64,000 nucleotides of DNA from Pelagerythrobacter marensis (GCF_001028625.1 NZ_CP011805.1:620001-684000), one strand, 5' to 3'. Positions 1-9,386 are shown, numbered from the stretch's first letter. A program made the numbers and translations. Notes: generated by a model not told the origin, from the sequence alone.

Positions 1-132
1 CTGGCGCACTTTCCAGCCGAAGAGTGCGCAGGCGCCCAGCAGGATCGCGAGCGCGACGTAGATGTGCAGCGCATCCTTGGCGAGATGCGTGTATTCGATG
101 ATGACCATTTTGACTTGCTGGAGCAGGCTCAT
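1..132 (-). CDS. Hypothetical small membrane protein (3' end outside window)
   Basis: The minus strand opens with ATG at 132 and stays open to the window edge for 44 codons, beginning MSLLQQVKMVIIEYTHLAKD. A hydrophobic stretch (about residues 24-40, ALAILLGACALFGW) looks like one membrane helix. The gene is divergent from the acyl-CoA ligase at 216, so the 83-bp gap probably holds both promoters. No family is recognised and the C-terminus is missing, so no function is proposed. Confidence 0.6.
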   Translation of the reverse strand, partial: MSLLQQVKMVIIEYTHLAKDALHIYVALAILLGACALFGWKVRQ

Positions 133-215
133 CCTCTGGCCTTGGAGCCGATTGCATTGCTGCGCAAGCACCGGCATGAAAGTGGCAAAGCGAAATCGAA
201 TGGGAGAGGACGGTT

Positions 216-1826
216 ATGCTTGGAGCGATGCAGAGCTGGGAACTGGTGGTAACCCACCTGATCGATCATGCCGCGCGCGAACACGGCGCGCGGGAACATG
301 TCACTTACTGGGCCGACGGCACGGAAACGCGCGCGAACTGGGCCAGCATTCGCCACGACGCGCTGCGCATGACGCAGGCGCTGCGCGCGCTTGGTATTCG
401 GAAGGGCGACCGGGTGGCGACCCTGGCGATGAACCATTCGCGCCACCTCGTCAGCTGGTACGGCGTGGCCGGGGCCGGGGGCGTGCTGCACACGATCAAC
501 CCGCGCCTGTTCGAAGACCAGCTGGAATATATCGCCAACCATGCCGAAGACCGGGTGCTGCTCTACGACGCGGCCTTTCAGCCGATCATCGACAAGATGC
601 GCGACAAGTGGCCGACGATCGAACACTATGTCTGCTACGACCCGCCCGAAGAGTTCGGGGGGATGGGCTTCGAGGACTGGATTGGCGCCCATGACGGCGA
701 CACCGCCTGGGTGCCGGTCGACGAACGCGATCCGTGCATGCTCTGCTACACCAGCGGCACGACCGGCAATCCCAAGGGCGTGCTCTACGAACACCGCTCC
801 ACCATGATCCACGCCATGGCGGGCATCCAGCCCAATGCGTTCGATTTCGATGCGCGCAGCGTGATGCTGCCGGTCGTGCCGATGTTTCATGCGGCGAGTT
901 GGGGCCTGCCCTGGGCCGGGGCGATTACCGGGGTCAAGTTCGTCTATGCGGCGGTCAACGATCCGGCGGTGCTGTGCAACCTGATGGAACGCGAAGGGGT
1001 GACCCATTCCGCTGGCGTGCCGACCGTCTGGCTGGCGATGTTCCAGCATTGCGACAGTACCGGAACACCGCTGCCCAAATTGCAGCAGGCGATCATCGGC
1101 GGTTCGGCCGCGCCGCGCTTCATGATCGAGCGGCTGATGAAGAACGGCAGCCGCGTCGCCCATGCCTGGGGCATGACCGAAACGTCCCCCATCGGCACCG
1201 TCGGCGCGCCGACGCCCGACTGGGACAGCCTCTCGTTCGAGGAGCAGGTGGACATCGTCACCCGTCAGGGCCGCCCGGTCTTCGGGGTGGAACTGCGCAC
1301 GGTCGACCTCGACGACTGGACGAAGGAACTTCCGCGCGACGGCAAGAGCGCGGGCGCGCTGCAGATCCGGGGGCCGTGGATCATCGAGCGTTACTTCAGG
1401 GCGGAAGAGGACGCCGTGACCGAAGATGGCTGGTTCAACACCGGCGATGTCGGCATTCTCCACCCTGACGGGACGCTGCAGCTGACCGACCGGACCAAGG
1501 ACGTGATCAAGTCCGGCGGCGAATGGATCAGTTCGGTCGAGCTGGAAAACGCCGCCTGCGGCCATCCCAAGGTGGCCGAGGCGGCGGCGATCGGAATGCC
1601 CCATCCCAAGTGGGACGAGCGCCCGGTGCTGTTCGTGGTCGCCAAGGAAGGCTGCGAATGCACGGCGGAAGAGGTGATCGGCCATCTCGAACCGCTGGTG
1701 GCCAAGTGGTGGCTGCCCGATGCGGTCGAATTCGTCGACGACATCCCACACACCGCGACCGGCAAGATCAGCAAGAAGGACTTGCGCGCCCGCTTCGCCG
1801 ACTACACGCTGGAGGCCGCCGAATGA
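216..1826 (+). CDS. Fatty-acyl-CoA synthetase, AMP-binding (AlkK-like)
   Basis: This 536-residue cytosolic adenylate-forming enzyme should activate a medium- or long-chain fatty acid with ATP and CoA. The phosphate-binding signature YTSGTTGNPKG starts at residue 178. The adenine/acyl motif HAWGMTETSP lies near residue 313, and the catalytic-lysine motif TGKISKKDL is near the C-terminus (about 515). The length and the N-terminal sequence (MLGAMQSWELVVTHLIDHAA) match the AlkK-like branch of the family. The start at 216 is preceded by a purine-rich GGGAGAGGA. A later ATG at 228 is possible. Its stop overlaps the start of the DUF1330 gene (ATGA), so the two are probably co-translated. The chain-length preference cannot be read from sequence. 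Confidence 0.93.
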   Translation: MLGAMQSWELVVTHLIDHAAREHGAREHVTYWADGTETRANWASIRHDALRMTQALRALGIRKGDRVATLAMNHSRHLVSWYGVAGAGGVLHTINPRLFEDQLEYIANHAEDRVLLYDAAFQPIIDKMRDKWPTIEHYVCYDPPEEFGGMGFEDWIGAHDGDTAWVPVDERDPCMLCYTSGTTGNPKGVLYEHRSTMIHAMAGIQPNAFDFDARSVMLPVVPMFHAASWGLPWAGAITGVKFVYAAVNDPAVLCNLMEREGVTHSAGVPTVWLAMFQHCDSTGTPLPKLQQAIIGGSAAPRFMIERLMKNGSRVAHAWGMTETSPIGTVGAPTPDWDSLSFEEQVDIVTRQGRPVFGVELRTVDLDDWTKELPRDGKSAGALQIRGPWIIERYFRAEEDAVTEDGWFNTGDVGILHPDGTLQLTDRTKDVIKSGGEWISSVELENAACGHPKVAEAAAIGMPHPKWDERPVLFVVAKEGCECTAEEVIGHLEPLVAKWWLPDAVEFVDDIPHTATGKISKKDLRARFADYTLEAAE

Positions 1827-2251
1827 CCGCCTACATCGACCCGAGCCGCGCGAATTTCGACGCGTTCAAGGCTCTGCCGCGCGACGAGCCGATCCACATG
1901 CTCAACCTCCTGCTCTATCGCGACCGGGCCGAGTACCCGGAGGGGCACGAACATGCAGGGAAGGACTGGACGGGCCGCCGCGCTTACGAGGAATACGGCA
2001 AGACCAGTGGGCCGATCTTCCGCCGGGTGGGCGGCACGATCGTCTGGCGCGGGGCGTTTCAGACCATGGTGACCGGCCCCGACGATCGCCGCTGGCACGA
2101 CGGCTTCGTCGCCCAGTATCCGAACAGCGCGGCCTTCTTCGAAATGATCAAGGATGCCGAATACCAGCAGGCCGTGGTCAACCGCACCGCCGCCCTGGCC
2201 GACAGCCGCCTCGTCCGCTTCAAGCCGAGCGAGGGCGGGGAGGGGTTCTGA
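1823..2251 (+). CDS. DUF1330 family protein
   Basis: This is a 142-residue soluble protein with the pattern of DUF1330/dimeric alpha-beta barrel proteins: IHMLNLLLYRDRAEYPEG early, a central VGGTIVWRG strand, and a late YPNSAAFFEMIKDAEYQQA helix followed by LADSRLVRF. The family has no settled biochemical role. The ATG at 1823 overlaps the stop of the acyl-CoA ligase by 4 bp, so it is translationally coupled and likely acts in the same fatty-acid or small-molecule pathway; this link is inferred from context only. Confidence 0.8.
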   Translation: MTAYIDPSRANFDAFKALPRDEPIHMLNLLLYRDRAEYPEGHEHAGKDWTGRRAYEEYGKTSGPIFRRVGGTIVWRGAFQTMVTGPDDRRWHDGFVAQYPNSAAFFEMIKDAEYQQAVVNRTAALADSRLVRFKPSEGGEGF

Positions 2252-2310
2252 CGGAGACATAATGCCCAGTCCTGGACCTGGGGATCTGGAACCGAAGCCC
2301 ATGCCTTGCT

Positions 2311-2400
2311 CCCGTCATGCTGAACGCGTTTCAGCATCCAACGTGCCTCCCGACACCTCCGTTGCGAGAGGAGAGATGGGCCGTGAAGCAAAATCAGGGT
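2311..2400. repeat. Dispersed palindrome, copy 1 (VMLNSFQHP type)
   Basis: A perfect inverted repeat, ATGCTGAA (2317-2324), CGCGT, TTCAGCAT (2330-2337), sits in the gap downstream of the DUF1330 gene. The same core recurs at 21738-21758, and a variant with CCCTGAA/TTCAGGG arms is at 13155-13173. Translated, this unit gives the peptides VMLNSFQHP or HAELVSAS that appear as spurious ORFs in many bacterial genomes (recalled knowledge). It could act as a transcript-end hairpin, but no T-run follows. Confidence 0.7.
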
Positions 2401-2438
2401 GACGTGCTTTCGATGATACGACCTTCGTTCTCACCACG

Positions 2439-3536
2439 TTAGAACAACCGTATCTGTCCGCCCACTTCGGGCCGGCGGAACTGCGAGCAGTCGAGTTCGA
2501 AGCGCGTCTTGCCGATTCCGGCGCGCTTGCAGGCGAGGCGGAAGCGGGCGCGGAACAGGTCGGCCCAGACGCCGCGCGGTTTCATGCGGGTGAAGAAATC
2601 GGGATCGTTGTCGCGCCCCTCTCCATCTTTGGCGCGGATCGAGCGGACGATGGCCATGACCTTGTCGCCACGCTCGGGAAAATGGACCGAGAGCCATTCG
2701 CGGAACAGCGGCGCGACCTCGTGCGGCAGACGCAGCGGAATCCATCCGGCCGATCGCACGCCCAGCGCGGCGGCGCGCTGAACGATTTCCTCCATGAACG
2801 CATCGGTGATCGCGGGAATGATCGGGGCAATTGAACAGTGGGCAGGGACCCCGGCATCGACCAGTTTGCCCAGCGCCGCCAATCGCTTGGCTGGTGCGGC
2901 TGCGCGCGGTTCGAGCTTGCCCGACAGCCTGGGGTCGAGTGTGGTCACCGAAATCGCCACCGCCACCAGCCGGTGCCGCGCAAGTTGGGCCAGCAGGTCG
3001 AGATCGTCGAGCACCCGGTCGGACTTGGTCGTAATGGTCACCGGATGGCGTGCGTCGAGGCACACCTCCAGCACCTGCCGCGTGATCCGGTATTGCCGCT
3101 CTATCGGCTGGTAGGGATCGGTATTGGTGCCCATCGCGATCGGGCGCGGGCGATAGGCGGGCTTGGCCAGCGTCGTGCGCAGCAGATCGGCCGCCGCGGG
3201 CTTGGCGAACAGCTGCGTTTCGAAATCCAGCCCCGGCGACAGGTCGTGGTAAGCATGGGTCGGCCGCGCGAAGCAATAGACGCAGCCATGCTCGCATCCG
3301 CGATAGGCGTTGATCGAGCGGTCGAAGGCAATGTCGGGCGAGCGGTTGAAGCTGAGGATCGTCTTCGGGTTCTCCTCGGTCACGGTGGTCCGCAGCTTGA
3401 CCGGCGGCCCGTCGAGCGATTCGACATGATCGCGCCAGTCGCCATCGGCCTCGCGCGTGGCAAGGCCGAACCGGGGCGGGGCGGCGCCGGACTGGGCACC
3501 GCGGCCGCTCACTTCTGGTTCGAGGCGTTGCTCCAT
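2439..3536 (-). CDS. PA0069 family radical SAM protein
   Basis: This radical S-adenosylmethionine enzyme of about 365 residues has the iron-sulfur signature CEHGCVYC, a CxxxCxxC motif (C81, C85, C88 from the start chosen here). It is followed by the TIM-barrel features TNTDPYQPIE and TITTKSDRVLDDLDLL. The motif and length match the PA0069/Rv2578c group, often compared with spore photoproduct lyase, whose substrate is unknown. The ATG at 3536 is chosen because the protein from there begins MEQRLEPEVSGRG as expected; an in-frame ATG at 3572 would add 12 residues and would crowd the divergent lipoprotein gene. It is a single-gene unit. Confidence 0.88.
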   Translation of the reverse strand: MEQRLEPEVSGRGAQSGAAPPRFGLATREADGDWRDHVESLDGPPVKLRTTVTEENPKTILSFNRSPDIAFDRSINAYRGCEHGCVYCFARPTHAYHDLSPGLDFETQLFAKPAAADLLRTTLAKPAYRPRPIAMGTNTDPYQPIERQYRITRQVLEVCLDARHPVTITTKSDRVLDDLDLLAQLARHRLVAVAISVTTLDPRLSGKLEPRAAAPAKRLAALGKLVDAGVPAHCSIAPIIPAITDAFMEEIVQRAAALGVRSAGWIPLRLPHEVAPLFREWLSVHFPERGDKVMAIVRSIRAKDGEGRDNDPDFFTRMKPRGVWADLFRARFRLACKRAGIGKTRFELDCSQFRRPEVGGQIRLF

Positions 3537-3626
3537 GATTCGCGGAACATATAGCGAACACAGGGATTGCACCAGCCCGTTTGCCCATTAACCATATTCT
3601 CGGACATTGGCGGCTATGGGCCGGGG

Positions 3627-4361
3627 ATGGCGAGGATGCGGGCCAGGTCGATCCGGTGGGGGATGTTGTGCGCGACGCCGCTGGCGCTGGCGGGCTGCGG
3701 CGCGGATGATCCGCCTGCGCCCGAACCCGAAATCGACCCGGCGGTGCTGGCGGCGATCAACGATCCGATCCTGGTCGATCCCGATCTCTCGCGCCAGAAC
3801 GAGGGCAATGCCGCGCTCACAGTCAACATCGACAACGCCCTGCCGCTGGAAAACCGCACCCAGCGCGCAATCGAGGCTGCGCGGGAGGAAGCGGTCGAGC
3901 TGGTCGGCGGGCGCGATGCGATGAAGGCGCTGCCGCCGGCCGGGAAGAGCGGCGAGGCGGCCCCGCTCGCCGCACGGCTCTCGCTGGCCCAGCGGGCCAT
4001 TCTGTCGGGCGCCGGAGACGAATGCGCGGCGCGGGCGCAGGGCGGCTTCATCTGGGCCGCGCGAATGCCGCAGGCCTTTCCCCTCTACCCCCGCTCCGCC
4101 GCGCAGGATGCGATGGGCAATGCATCGCCGGGCTGCGCGCTGCGGGCCGCGGCGTTCCGCACGCCCGTGCCGCTGGGGGAGGTTCTGGCCTTCTACCACA
4201 CGCGGGCGCTGGGGGCGGGTTACAGCTCGTCCCGCGCGGCAATGGGCGAGGAACAGGTTCTGCGCGGAACGCGGGGCAGGGCGGCATTTGCCGTCTATGC
4301 ACGGACAGGCCCGGACGGGGCGAGCGAAGTCGATCTGGTCACCTGGGGCCAGCCGCGCTGA
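3627..4361 (+). CDS. Hypothetical lipoprotein
   Basis: The 244-residue product starts with a basic N-terminus and a lipobox, LALAGC, putting the lipidated cysteine at residue 24, so it should be exported and anchored in an envelope membrane. The mature part is rich in Pro/Asp/Glu (DDPPAPEPEIDP) and has four later Cys residues that could form disulfides. No family is recognised. The ATG at 3627 is preferred over 3567 because only it places the signal peptide at the N-terminus. It converges on astD with a 15-bp gap. Confidence 0.75.
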   Translation: MARMRARSIRWGMLCATPLALAGCGADDPPAPEPEIDPAVLAAINDPILVDPDLSRQNEGNAALTVNIDNALPLENRTQRAIEAAREEAVELVGGRDAMKALPPAGKSGEAAPLAARLSLAQRAILSGAGDECAARAQGGFIWAARMPQAFPLYPRSAAQDAMGNASPGCALRAAAFRTPVPLGEVLAFYHTRALGAGYSSSRAAMGEEQVLRGTRGRAAFAVYARTGPDGASEVDLVTWGQPR

Positions 4362-4376
4362 CCCCGGCGCGGCTGC

Positions 4377-5789
4377 TCAAGCGTCCTTGAAACCCACGCC
4401 CACGCTGGCGCGCGGCTGGTCCACTTCGGTGCTTGCGACCGGATAGGCGCAGTAGTCGGCAGCGTAGAAGGCCGCCGGGCGATGGTTGCCCGACAGGCCG
4501 ACCCCGCCGAACGGCGCGGCGGAAGAAGCGCCGTTGGTCGGGCGGTTCCAGTTGACGATCCCGGCGCGGATATTGGCCCAGAACCGGTTGTAATCCTGCG
4601 GCGTGCCCCCGATCAGAGAGGCGGAGAGGCCGAAGCGGGTGTTGTTCGCTTCCGCGATCCCTTCGTCGAGGTCGGCCACGCGGATCACCTGCAGCAGGGG
4701 GCCGAACAGTTCCACGTCGGGGCGTTCGGCCATTGCGGTCGTGTCGATGATCGCGGGCGACAAGAACGGCAGATCGTCGTCGGGCCGGGTCATGTGGCGA
4801 ATCGCCTTGCCGCCGTTGGACAGCAGGTAGAGGAAGCTTTCCATCAGCTGGTCGGCCGCCTGGTTGTCGATCACCGGGCCCATGAAGGGCGCGGGATCGG
4901 CGAAGGGTTCGCCCACCAGGATGCGCCCGGCCAGCGCCTTCACCTCGGCCACCAGATCGTCGTACATGCTGTCTTTCACGATCAGCCGGCGCGCGGCGGT
5001 GCACCGCTGGCCGGCGGATGTGAAGGCGGACTGGATCACCAGCGTCGCCGCGTCGGATATCTTGGGTGTATCCATCGCCACGATCGGATTGTTGCCGCCC
5101 ATTTCCAGCGCGACGATCTTGCCCGGGTTGGTCGCCAGCTTGCGGTTGATCGCGATGCCGGCCTGGGCCGAACCGGTGAACAGCACCCCGTCCACCCCGC
5201 TGTGGGCGACGAGCGCCTTGCCTTCTTCCGGCCCGCCGACCAGCAATTGCACGACCGCCGCGGAAATCCCGGCGCGGTGGAAACATTCGACCAGGAATTC
5301 ACCCACCGCCGGGGTCTTTTCGCTTGGCTTGAAGACCACGACATTACCCGCGATCAGCGCCGGCACGATGTGGCCATTGGGCAGGTGCGCGGGGAAGTTG
5401 TAGGGGCCGAGCACGGCCATGACCCCGTGCGGCTTGTGCCGTACCGCGGCTGTGCCCTGCAGTGCGCTGTCGAGCTTCTTCTGCCCGGTCCGTTCGGCAT
5501 AGGCGGTGACCGAGATATCGACTTTCTTGATCACCGTTTCGACTTCGGTGTGCGCTTCCCACAGCGGCTTGCCCGTTTCGCGCGCGATCAGTTCGGCGAA
5601 TTCGTCCGCCTTCTTGCGCACTTCGTTGGCGAAGCGGCGGCACAGCTCGATCCGGGTCGCCAGCGGCTGCGCGGCCCAGGCCGGCCAGGCGCGGCGGGCG
5701 CGGTCGACCGTTTCGTCCACGTCGCCTGCCGCGCTGCGCCACAATTCCTTGCCCGTCGCGGGCTCGAACGAAACGATTTCACTGCTCAC
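4377..5789 (-). CDS. astD: Succinylglutamate-semialdehyde dehydrogenase
   Basis: This 470-residue NAD-dependent aldehyde dehydrogenase should oxidise N-succinylglutamate semialdehyde to N-succinylglutamate, a late step of the arginine succinyltransferase pathway. Visible ALDH features are GPYNFP (N131), the general base in LEMGGNNP (E229) and the nucleophile in SAGQRCTAARR (C263). A GTG at 5789 is taken as the start because the conserved N-terminus (SSEIVSFEPATGKELW) begins there; extension to 5852 would add a non-conserved leader. No other ast genes lie next to it in the window, so its pathway is assigned from sequence similarity rather than context. Confidence 0.88.
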   Translation of the reverse strand: MSSEIVSFEPATGKELWRSAAGDVDETVDRARRAWPAWAAQPLATRIELCRRFANEVRKKADEFAELIARETGKPLWEAHTEVETVIKKVDISVTAYAERTGQKKLDSALQGTAAVRHKPHGVMAVLGPYNFPAHLPNGHIVPALIAGNVVVFKPSEKTPAVGEFLVECFHRAGISAAVVQLLVGGPEEGKALVAHSGVDGVLFTGSAQAGIAINRKLATNPGKIVALEMGGNNPIVAMDTPKISDAATLVIQSAFTSAGQRCTAARRLIVKDSMYDDLVAEVKALAGRILVGEPFADPAPFMGPVIDNQAADQLMESFLYLLSNGGKAIRHMTRPDDDLPFLSPAIIDTTAMAERPDVELFGPLLQVIRVADLDEGIAEANNTRFGLSASLIGGTPQDYNRFWANIRAGIVNWNRPTNGASSAAPFGGVGLSGNHRPAAFYAADYCAYPVASTEVDQPRASVGVGFKDA

Positions 5790-5892
5790 TGGGGCGTAAT
5801 TCCCTGAATTCTCAATCAAGAGGCCAATGCCACAAGCGCGATGTAGGAACAAACCGATTGTCTGCCAGTCCGATCCGCCACCACCGGCTTCG

Positions 5893-7287
5893 TCAGTGCC
5901 CGCCCGGTCGCGGGGGCAGGCCGTGGGCCGCGCCCATGCGGCGGATCGCCTCGACCTTGGCGTCGAGCGGTTTCCAGTCGTCCTCGCGGTCGATGGCCGA
6001 CCAGATCGCTTCCACTTCCTCGATCAGCATGGTTTGCGGTTCGTCTTCGTCCCAATAGGGGTGGGCGCCGGGCACGGGGCGGTATCCGTCCAGCGCGGCG
6101 GCCAGATCGCCGGCCGCATCCCGCCCGCCGCGATGGCGATGGAAGAAGCGATCGGGCTGATCCCCGCTTTCGCGCATTGCCTGTTCGCAGGCGGCGACGA
6201 GCCTGCCGTCACGCTCCGCCCCCAGCGGCTCGACGCCCAGTCGCCAGCACCAGCGCCGGGCCACCGCTGCCATGTAGAGCGGGCCGAACCGGTCGAGCGC
6301 GGCGATCAGCGGCGGGGCATCAACCAGCAGGCGCAGCGCGACCGCGAGCTGGCCCAGGTTCCAGTGAACCGCCTCCGGCTGGCGGCCGAAGGCATAGAGG
6401 CCGTTCTGGTCGAAATAGGCGGCGGTAAAGCCCGGGTCCCAGTTCGGCAGCCAGCGCCAGGGGCCGTAATCGAAGCTTTCGCCGGTGATGTTGATATTGT
6501 CGGTGTTGAGCACGCCGTGGACGAACCCGGCGACCATCCACGCGGCGGCGAGATCGGCCATCCGCTCCACTGCCTGGTGCATCAGGATCACTGCGGGTTC
6601 CCCCCGCCCCGGCGCATCGGCCGGCGGGGGCGGGCCGGGAAACTGCGCCAGGCAGTAATCGACGAGCTGCGCCATATGCTCCGTCTCCTCCAGCGCGAGC
6701 AGGCGCTGGAAGGTGCCGATGCGTATATGGCCGTGGCTCAGCCGGACCATCACGGCGGAGCGGGTGGGCGAAGGCTCGTCGTGCCGAACCAGTTCCTCCC
6801 CCGTTTCGATGACCGATAGCGTCTTGGAGGTATAGACGCCCAGCGCCTCCAGCATTTCGGTCGCCAGAATCTCGCGCACCGCGCCCTTCAGCGTCAGCCG
6901 TCCATCCGCCGTGCGGCTGTGGGGCGTTCGGCCCGAACCCTTGGTGCCCAGATCGAGCAGGCGGCCCGCGCCGTCGCGCAATTGTGCGAACAGGAACCCG
7001 CGCCCGTCGCCGATATCGGGGTTGTACACCCGGAACTGGTGCCCGTGGTATCGCAGGGCGAGGGGGCGGGGCAGGTTGCCGGGCAGCGGATCGAACCGCG
7101 CGAAGTGCGCGACCCAGCGATCCGCATCGTAATCGTCCAGCCCGATTGCCCCGTCCCAGCGGCGGTTGCGGAAACGGATCTTGGCCTGCGGAAAGCGTGC
7201 GGGATCGACCGCATCGGCGATCCAGCCCGCAAGCGGGGCGATGGCAGGATCGGGGCGATAGGGCGACGCTTGCGGTTCCTGGCTCAT
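5893..7287 (-). CDS. selO: SelO/YdiU protein adenylyltransferase
   Basis: This 464-residue pseudokinase-fold protein belongs to SelO (YdiU, UPF0061), whose characterised members transfer AMP to Ser/Thr/Tyr of proteins and are tied to oxidative stress. LDLGTKGSGRTPHSR carries the nucleotide-binding lysine (K116), and VLNTDNINITGESFDYGPW carries the metal-binding Asn/Asp residues (around 263-273). The C-terminus ends PPRPGGH with no cysteine, whereas several homologues carry a redox-active Cys or selenocysteine there. The start is the ATG at 7287, just before the conserved segment. It is divergent from the alpha/beta hydrolase at 7375 and lies about 100 bp downstream of astD's start on the same strand. 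Confidence 0.92.
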   Translation of the reverse strand: MSQEPQASPYRPDPAIAPLAGWIADAVDPARFPQAKIRFRNRRWDGAIGLDDYDADRWVAHFARFDPLPGNLPRPLALRYHGHQFRVYNPDIGDGRGFLFAQLRDGAGRLLDLGTKGSGRTPHSRTADGRLTLKGAVREILATEMLEALGVYTSKTLSVIETGEELVRHDEPSPTRSAVMVRLSHGHIRIGTFQRLLALEETEHMAQLVDYCLAQFPGPPPPADAPGRGEPAVILMHQAVERMADLAAAWMVAGFVHGVLNTDNINITGESFDYGPWRWLPNWDPGFTAAYFDQNGLYAFGRQPEAVHWNLGQLAVALRLLVDAPPLIAALDRFGPLYMAAVARRWCWRLGVEPLGAERDGRLVAACEQAMRESGDQPDRFFHRHRGGRDAAGDLAAALDGYRPVPGAHPYWDEDEPQTMLIEEVEAIWSAIDREDDWKPLDAKVEAIRRMGAAHGLPPRPGGH

Positions 7288-7374
7288 AAGGCGATAGTGG
7301 GGTGCGCGGGCAGGGCTGGCAATGCGGCTGCCCGGCGATGCGAGGATTTGGACACAGGAAATTCCCGAAAACCG

Positions 7375-8235
7375 ATGGGCACTGGATTTACCGACCGATT
7401 CTGGGAAAGCCCGGACGGCCTGAAACTGCATTATCGCGATTATGACGGGCGGGCGGATCGCGCGCCGGTGGTGTGCATGCATGGCCTGACCCGCAACGCA
7501 CGCGATTTTGCCGCGCTGGCGGGCCATCTGGCGGGCGATCGGCGCGTGCTGGTGCCCGAAATGCGCGGGCGGGGCGAAAGCGAATATGCGCGCGATACCG
7601 CCAGCTATACCCCCGCGACATATGTCGCCGATGTGGAGGCTCTGCTGGCGCAGGAAGGGATCGAACGCTTCGTCGCGGTCGGCACGTCGCTCGGCGGCCT
7701 GATGACGATGCTGTTCGCCGCCGCCGATCCGGCGCGGATCGCGGGCGCGGTGCTGAACGACATCGGGCCGGAAGTGGAAACCGCCGGGCTCGCCCGGATC
7801 GGCGAGTATCTGGGGCAGGCGCGCAATTTCCCCACCTGGATGCACGCCGCCCGCGCGCTGGAGGAAGTCCATGCCCCGGCCCATCCCGGCTTCGACACCG
7901 AAGACTGGATCGCGATGGCCAAGCGGGGGATGGCGGTTCAGCCGAACGGGCGGATCGCGTTCGATTACGACATGGCCATTGCCGAACCATTCCAGGGCGG
8001 GGAAGGCGCTGCGGCGCCCGATCTGTGGCCCGCGTTCGATGCGCTGGCTTCGGCCCCGCTGCTGATCGTGCGCGGCGCGCTGTCGGATCTGCTGTCCGAT
8101 GCCACCGCGCAGGCAATGGTTGCGCGCCACGGCGATGCGGAACTGGTCACCGTGCCCGATGTCGGCCATGCACCGCTGCTCGACGAGCCGGAGGCGCTGG
8201 CCGCAATCGACCGGCTGGTGGCCCGCGCGGCATGA
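7375..8235 (+). CDS. Alpha/beta hydrolase
   Basis: This 286-residue cytosolic hydrolase shows the oxyanion strand VVCMHGLTRN near residue 33, the nucleophile elbow GTSLGG (S105), a probable acid in ALSDLLSD and the catalytic His in VPDVGHAPLL near the C-terminus. The start ATG at 7375 has AGGAA upstream. The stop overlaps the glycosyltransferase start (ATGA), indicating a two-gene operon. The substrate is not evident. It resembles esterase or peroxidase-like alpha/beta hydrolases. Confidence 0.88.
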   Translation: MGTGFTDRFWESPDGLKLHYRDYDGRADRAPVVCMHGLTRNARDFAALAGHLAGDRRVLVPEMRGRGESEYARDTASYTPATYVADVEALLAQEGIERFVAVGTSLGGLMTMLFAAADPARIAGAVLNDIGPEVETAGLARIGEYLGQARNFPTWMHAARALEEVHAPAHPGFDTEDWIAMAKRGMAVQPNGRIAFDYDMAIAEPFQGGEGAAAPDLWPAFDALASAPLLIVRGALSDLLSDATAQAMVARHGDAELVTVPDVGHAPLLDEPEALAAIDRLVARAA

Positions 8236-9386
8236 GCGGGCGGAAAGGCGGCGACCGGCCGCGCATCCTGCACCTGCATTCGACCTTTTCCGCCGGGGGC
8301 AAGGAACTGCGCACCGTGCGGCTGATCAATGCCTTCGGGGCGAAGGCGGAACATACGATCGTATCGGGCGAGCCGGGGCGGATGGAGGCTGCGCAGCATA
8401 TCGCGCGCCATGTCCCGGCGCGCTATCCGCGCGAATTCCCCACGCTGCAGGGCAAGCCCACGCCGGGCCGCCTCCAGCGGCTGGCGCGCGCGATGCAGGG
8501 ATACGATCTGGTTCTGACCTACAACTGGGGCGCGATGAACGCGGTGCTGGCGCATACGGTGTTCAAGGACGTGTTCGGCCTGCCGCCCCTGATCCATCAC
8601 GAAGATGGCTTCAACGAGGACGAACGCGAACGACTCAAACCCCTGCGAAACTGGTTCCGCAAGATCGCGCTGGGCCGATCGAACGGGCTGGTCGTTCCGT
8701 CCGAGACGCTGGAGCGGATCGCGCTGGAGGTGTGGGAACAGCCGATCGGGCGGGTGAAGCACATTTCCAACGGGATCGAGACCGTCGCCTTCGCCAAGCG
8801 GCCCAAGCCGGATGCCCTGCGCGGGGTGGTGAAGCGCAAGGGCGAATTCTGGGTCGGCACGCTTGCCGGTTTGCGCCCGGTCAAGAACCTGCCCCGGCTG
8901 GTGCGCGCCTTTCGCGGCCTGCCCGACGACTGGCACCTGGTGATTGTGGGCGAGGGGCCGGAACGCGACGCGATCCGGGCCGAGGCGGACGAATACGATA
9001 TCGGCCACCGGGTCCACCTGCCTGGCTTCGCACCCGACCCGGCGCGTTATGTCGGGCTGTTCGACATCTTCGCCCTGTCTTCCGACAGCGAGCAGTTTCC
9101 GATTTCGGTGGTCGAGGCAATGGCCGCCGGCCTGCCCGTCGCCGCCCCGGCGGTGGGCGATATCGCCGATATGGTGGCCGATGCCAATGTCCCGCTGATC
9201 GCACCGCGGGGGGACGAGGCTGCGCTGTCGGGGAACCTGGCACAGCTTGCCGGCGATGCCGCGCTGCGATCTGAAGTCGGCGCGGCAAACCGGGCGAAGG
9301 CGCGCGAAAGCTTCGACGAAAAGCCGATGATCGCGGCCTATCGCCGGCTCTATTCCTCCGCCATGAACGGCAAGGCGCTGGGATGA
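8232..9386 (+). CDS. Glycosyltransferase family 4-like
   Basis: This 384-residue GT-B glycosyltransferase has an N-terminal acceptor domain with HLHSTFSAGGKELRTVRL and a C-terminal donor domain. The donor domain carries VGTLAGLRPVKNLPRLV, LVIVGEGPERDAIRAEA, and the EX7E-like segment FPISVVEAMAAGLPVAA typical of the GT1/GT4 clan. It has no membrane helix, so it probably works at the inner face of the cytoplasmic membrane on a polysaccharide or glycolipid. It is translationally coupled to the hydrolase before it. The sugar donor and acceptor are unknown. Confidence 0.88.
   Translation: MSGRKGGDRPRILHLHSTFSAGGKELRTVRLINAFGAKAEHTIVSGEPGRMEAAQHIARHVPARYPREFPTLQGKPTPGRLQRLARAMQGYDLVLTYNWGAMNAVLAHTVFKDVFGLPPLIHHEDGFNEDERERLKPLRNWFRKIALGRSNGLVVPSETLERIALEVWEQPIGRVKHISNGIETVAFAKRPKPDALRGVVKRKGEFWVGTLAGLRPVKNLPRLVRAFRGLPDDWHLVIVGEGPERDAIRAEADEYDIGHRVHLPGFAPDPARYVGLFDIFALSSDSEQFPISVVEAMAAGLPVAAPAVGDIADMVADANVPLIAPRGDEAALSGNLAQLAGDAALRSEVGAANRAKARESFDEKPMIAAYRRLYSSAMNGKALG

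Noticed and set aside
129..1751. 540-codon minus-strand frame opposite the acyl-CoA ligase
   Set aside because: It is a His/Arg/Asp-rich shadow; the ligase signature motifs lie on the plus strand.
4482..5807. 441-codon plus-strand frame opposite astD
   Set aside because: AstD motifs are complete on the minus strand; the opposite frame is compositional.
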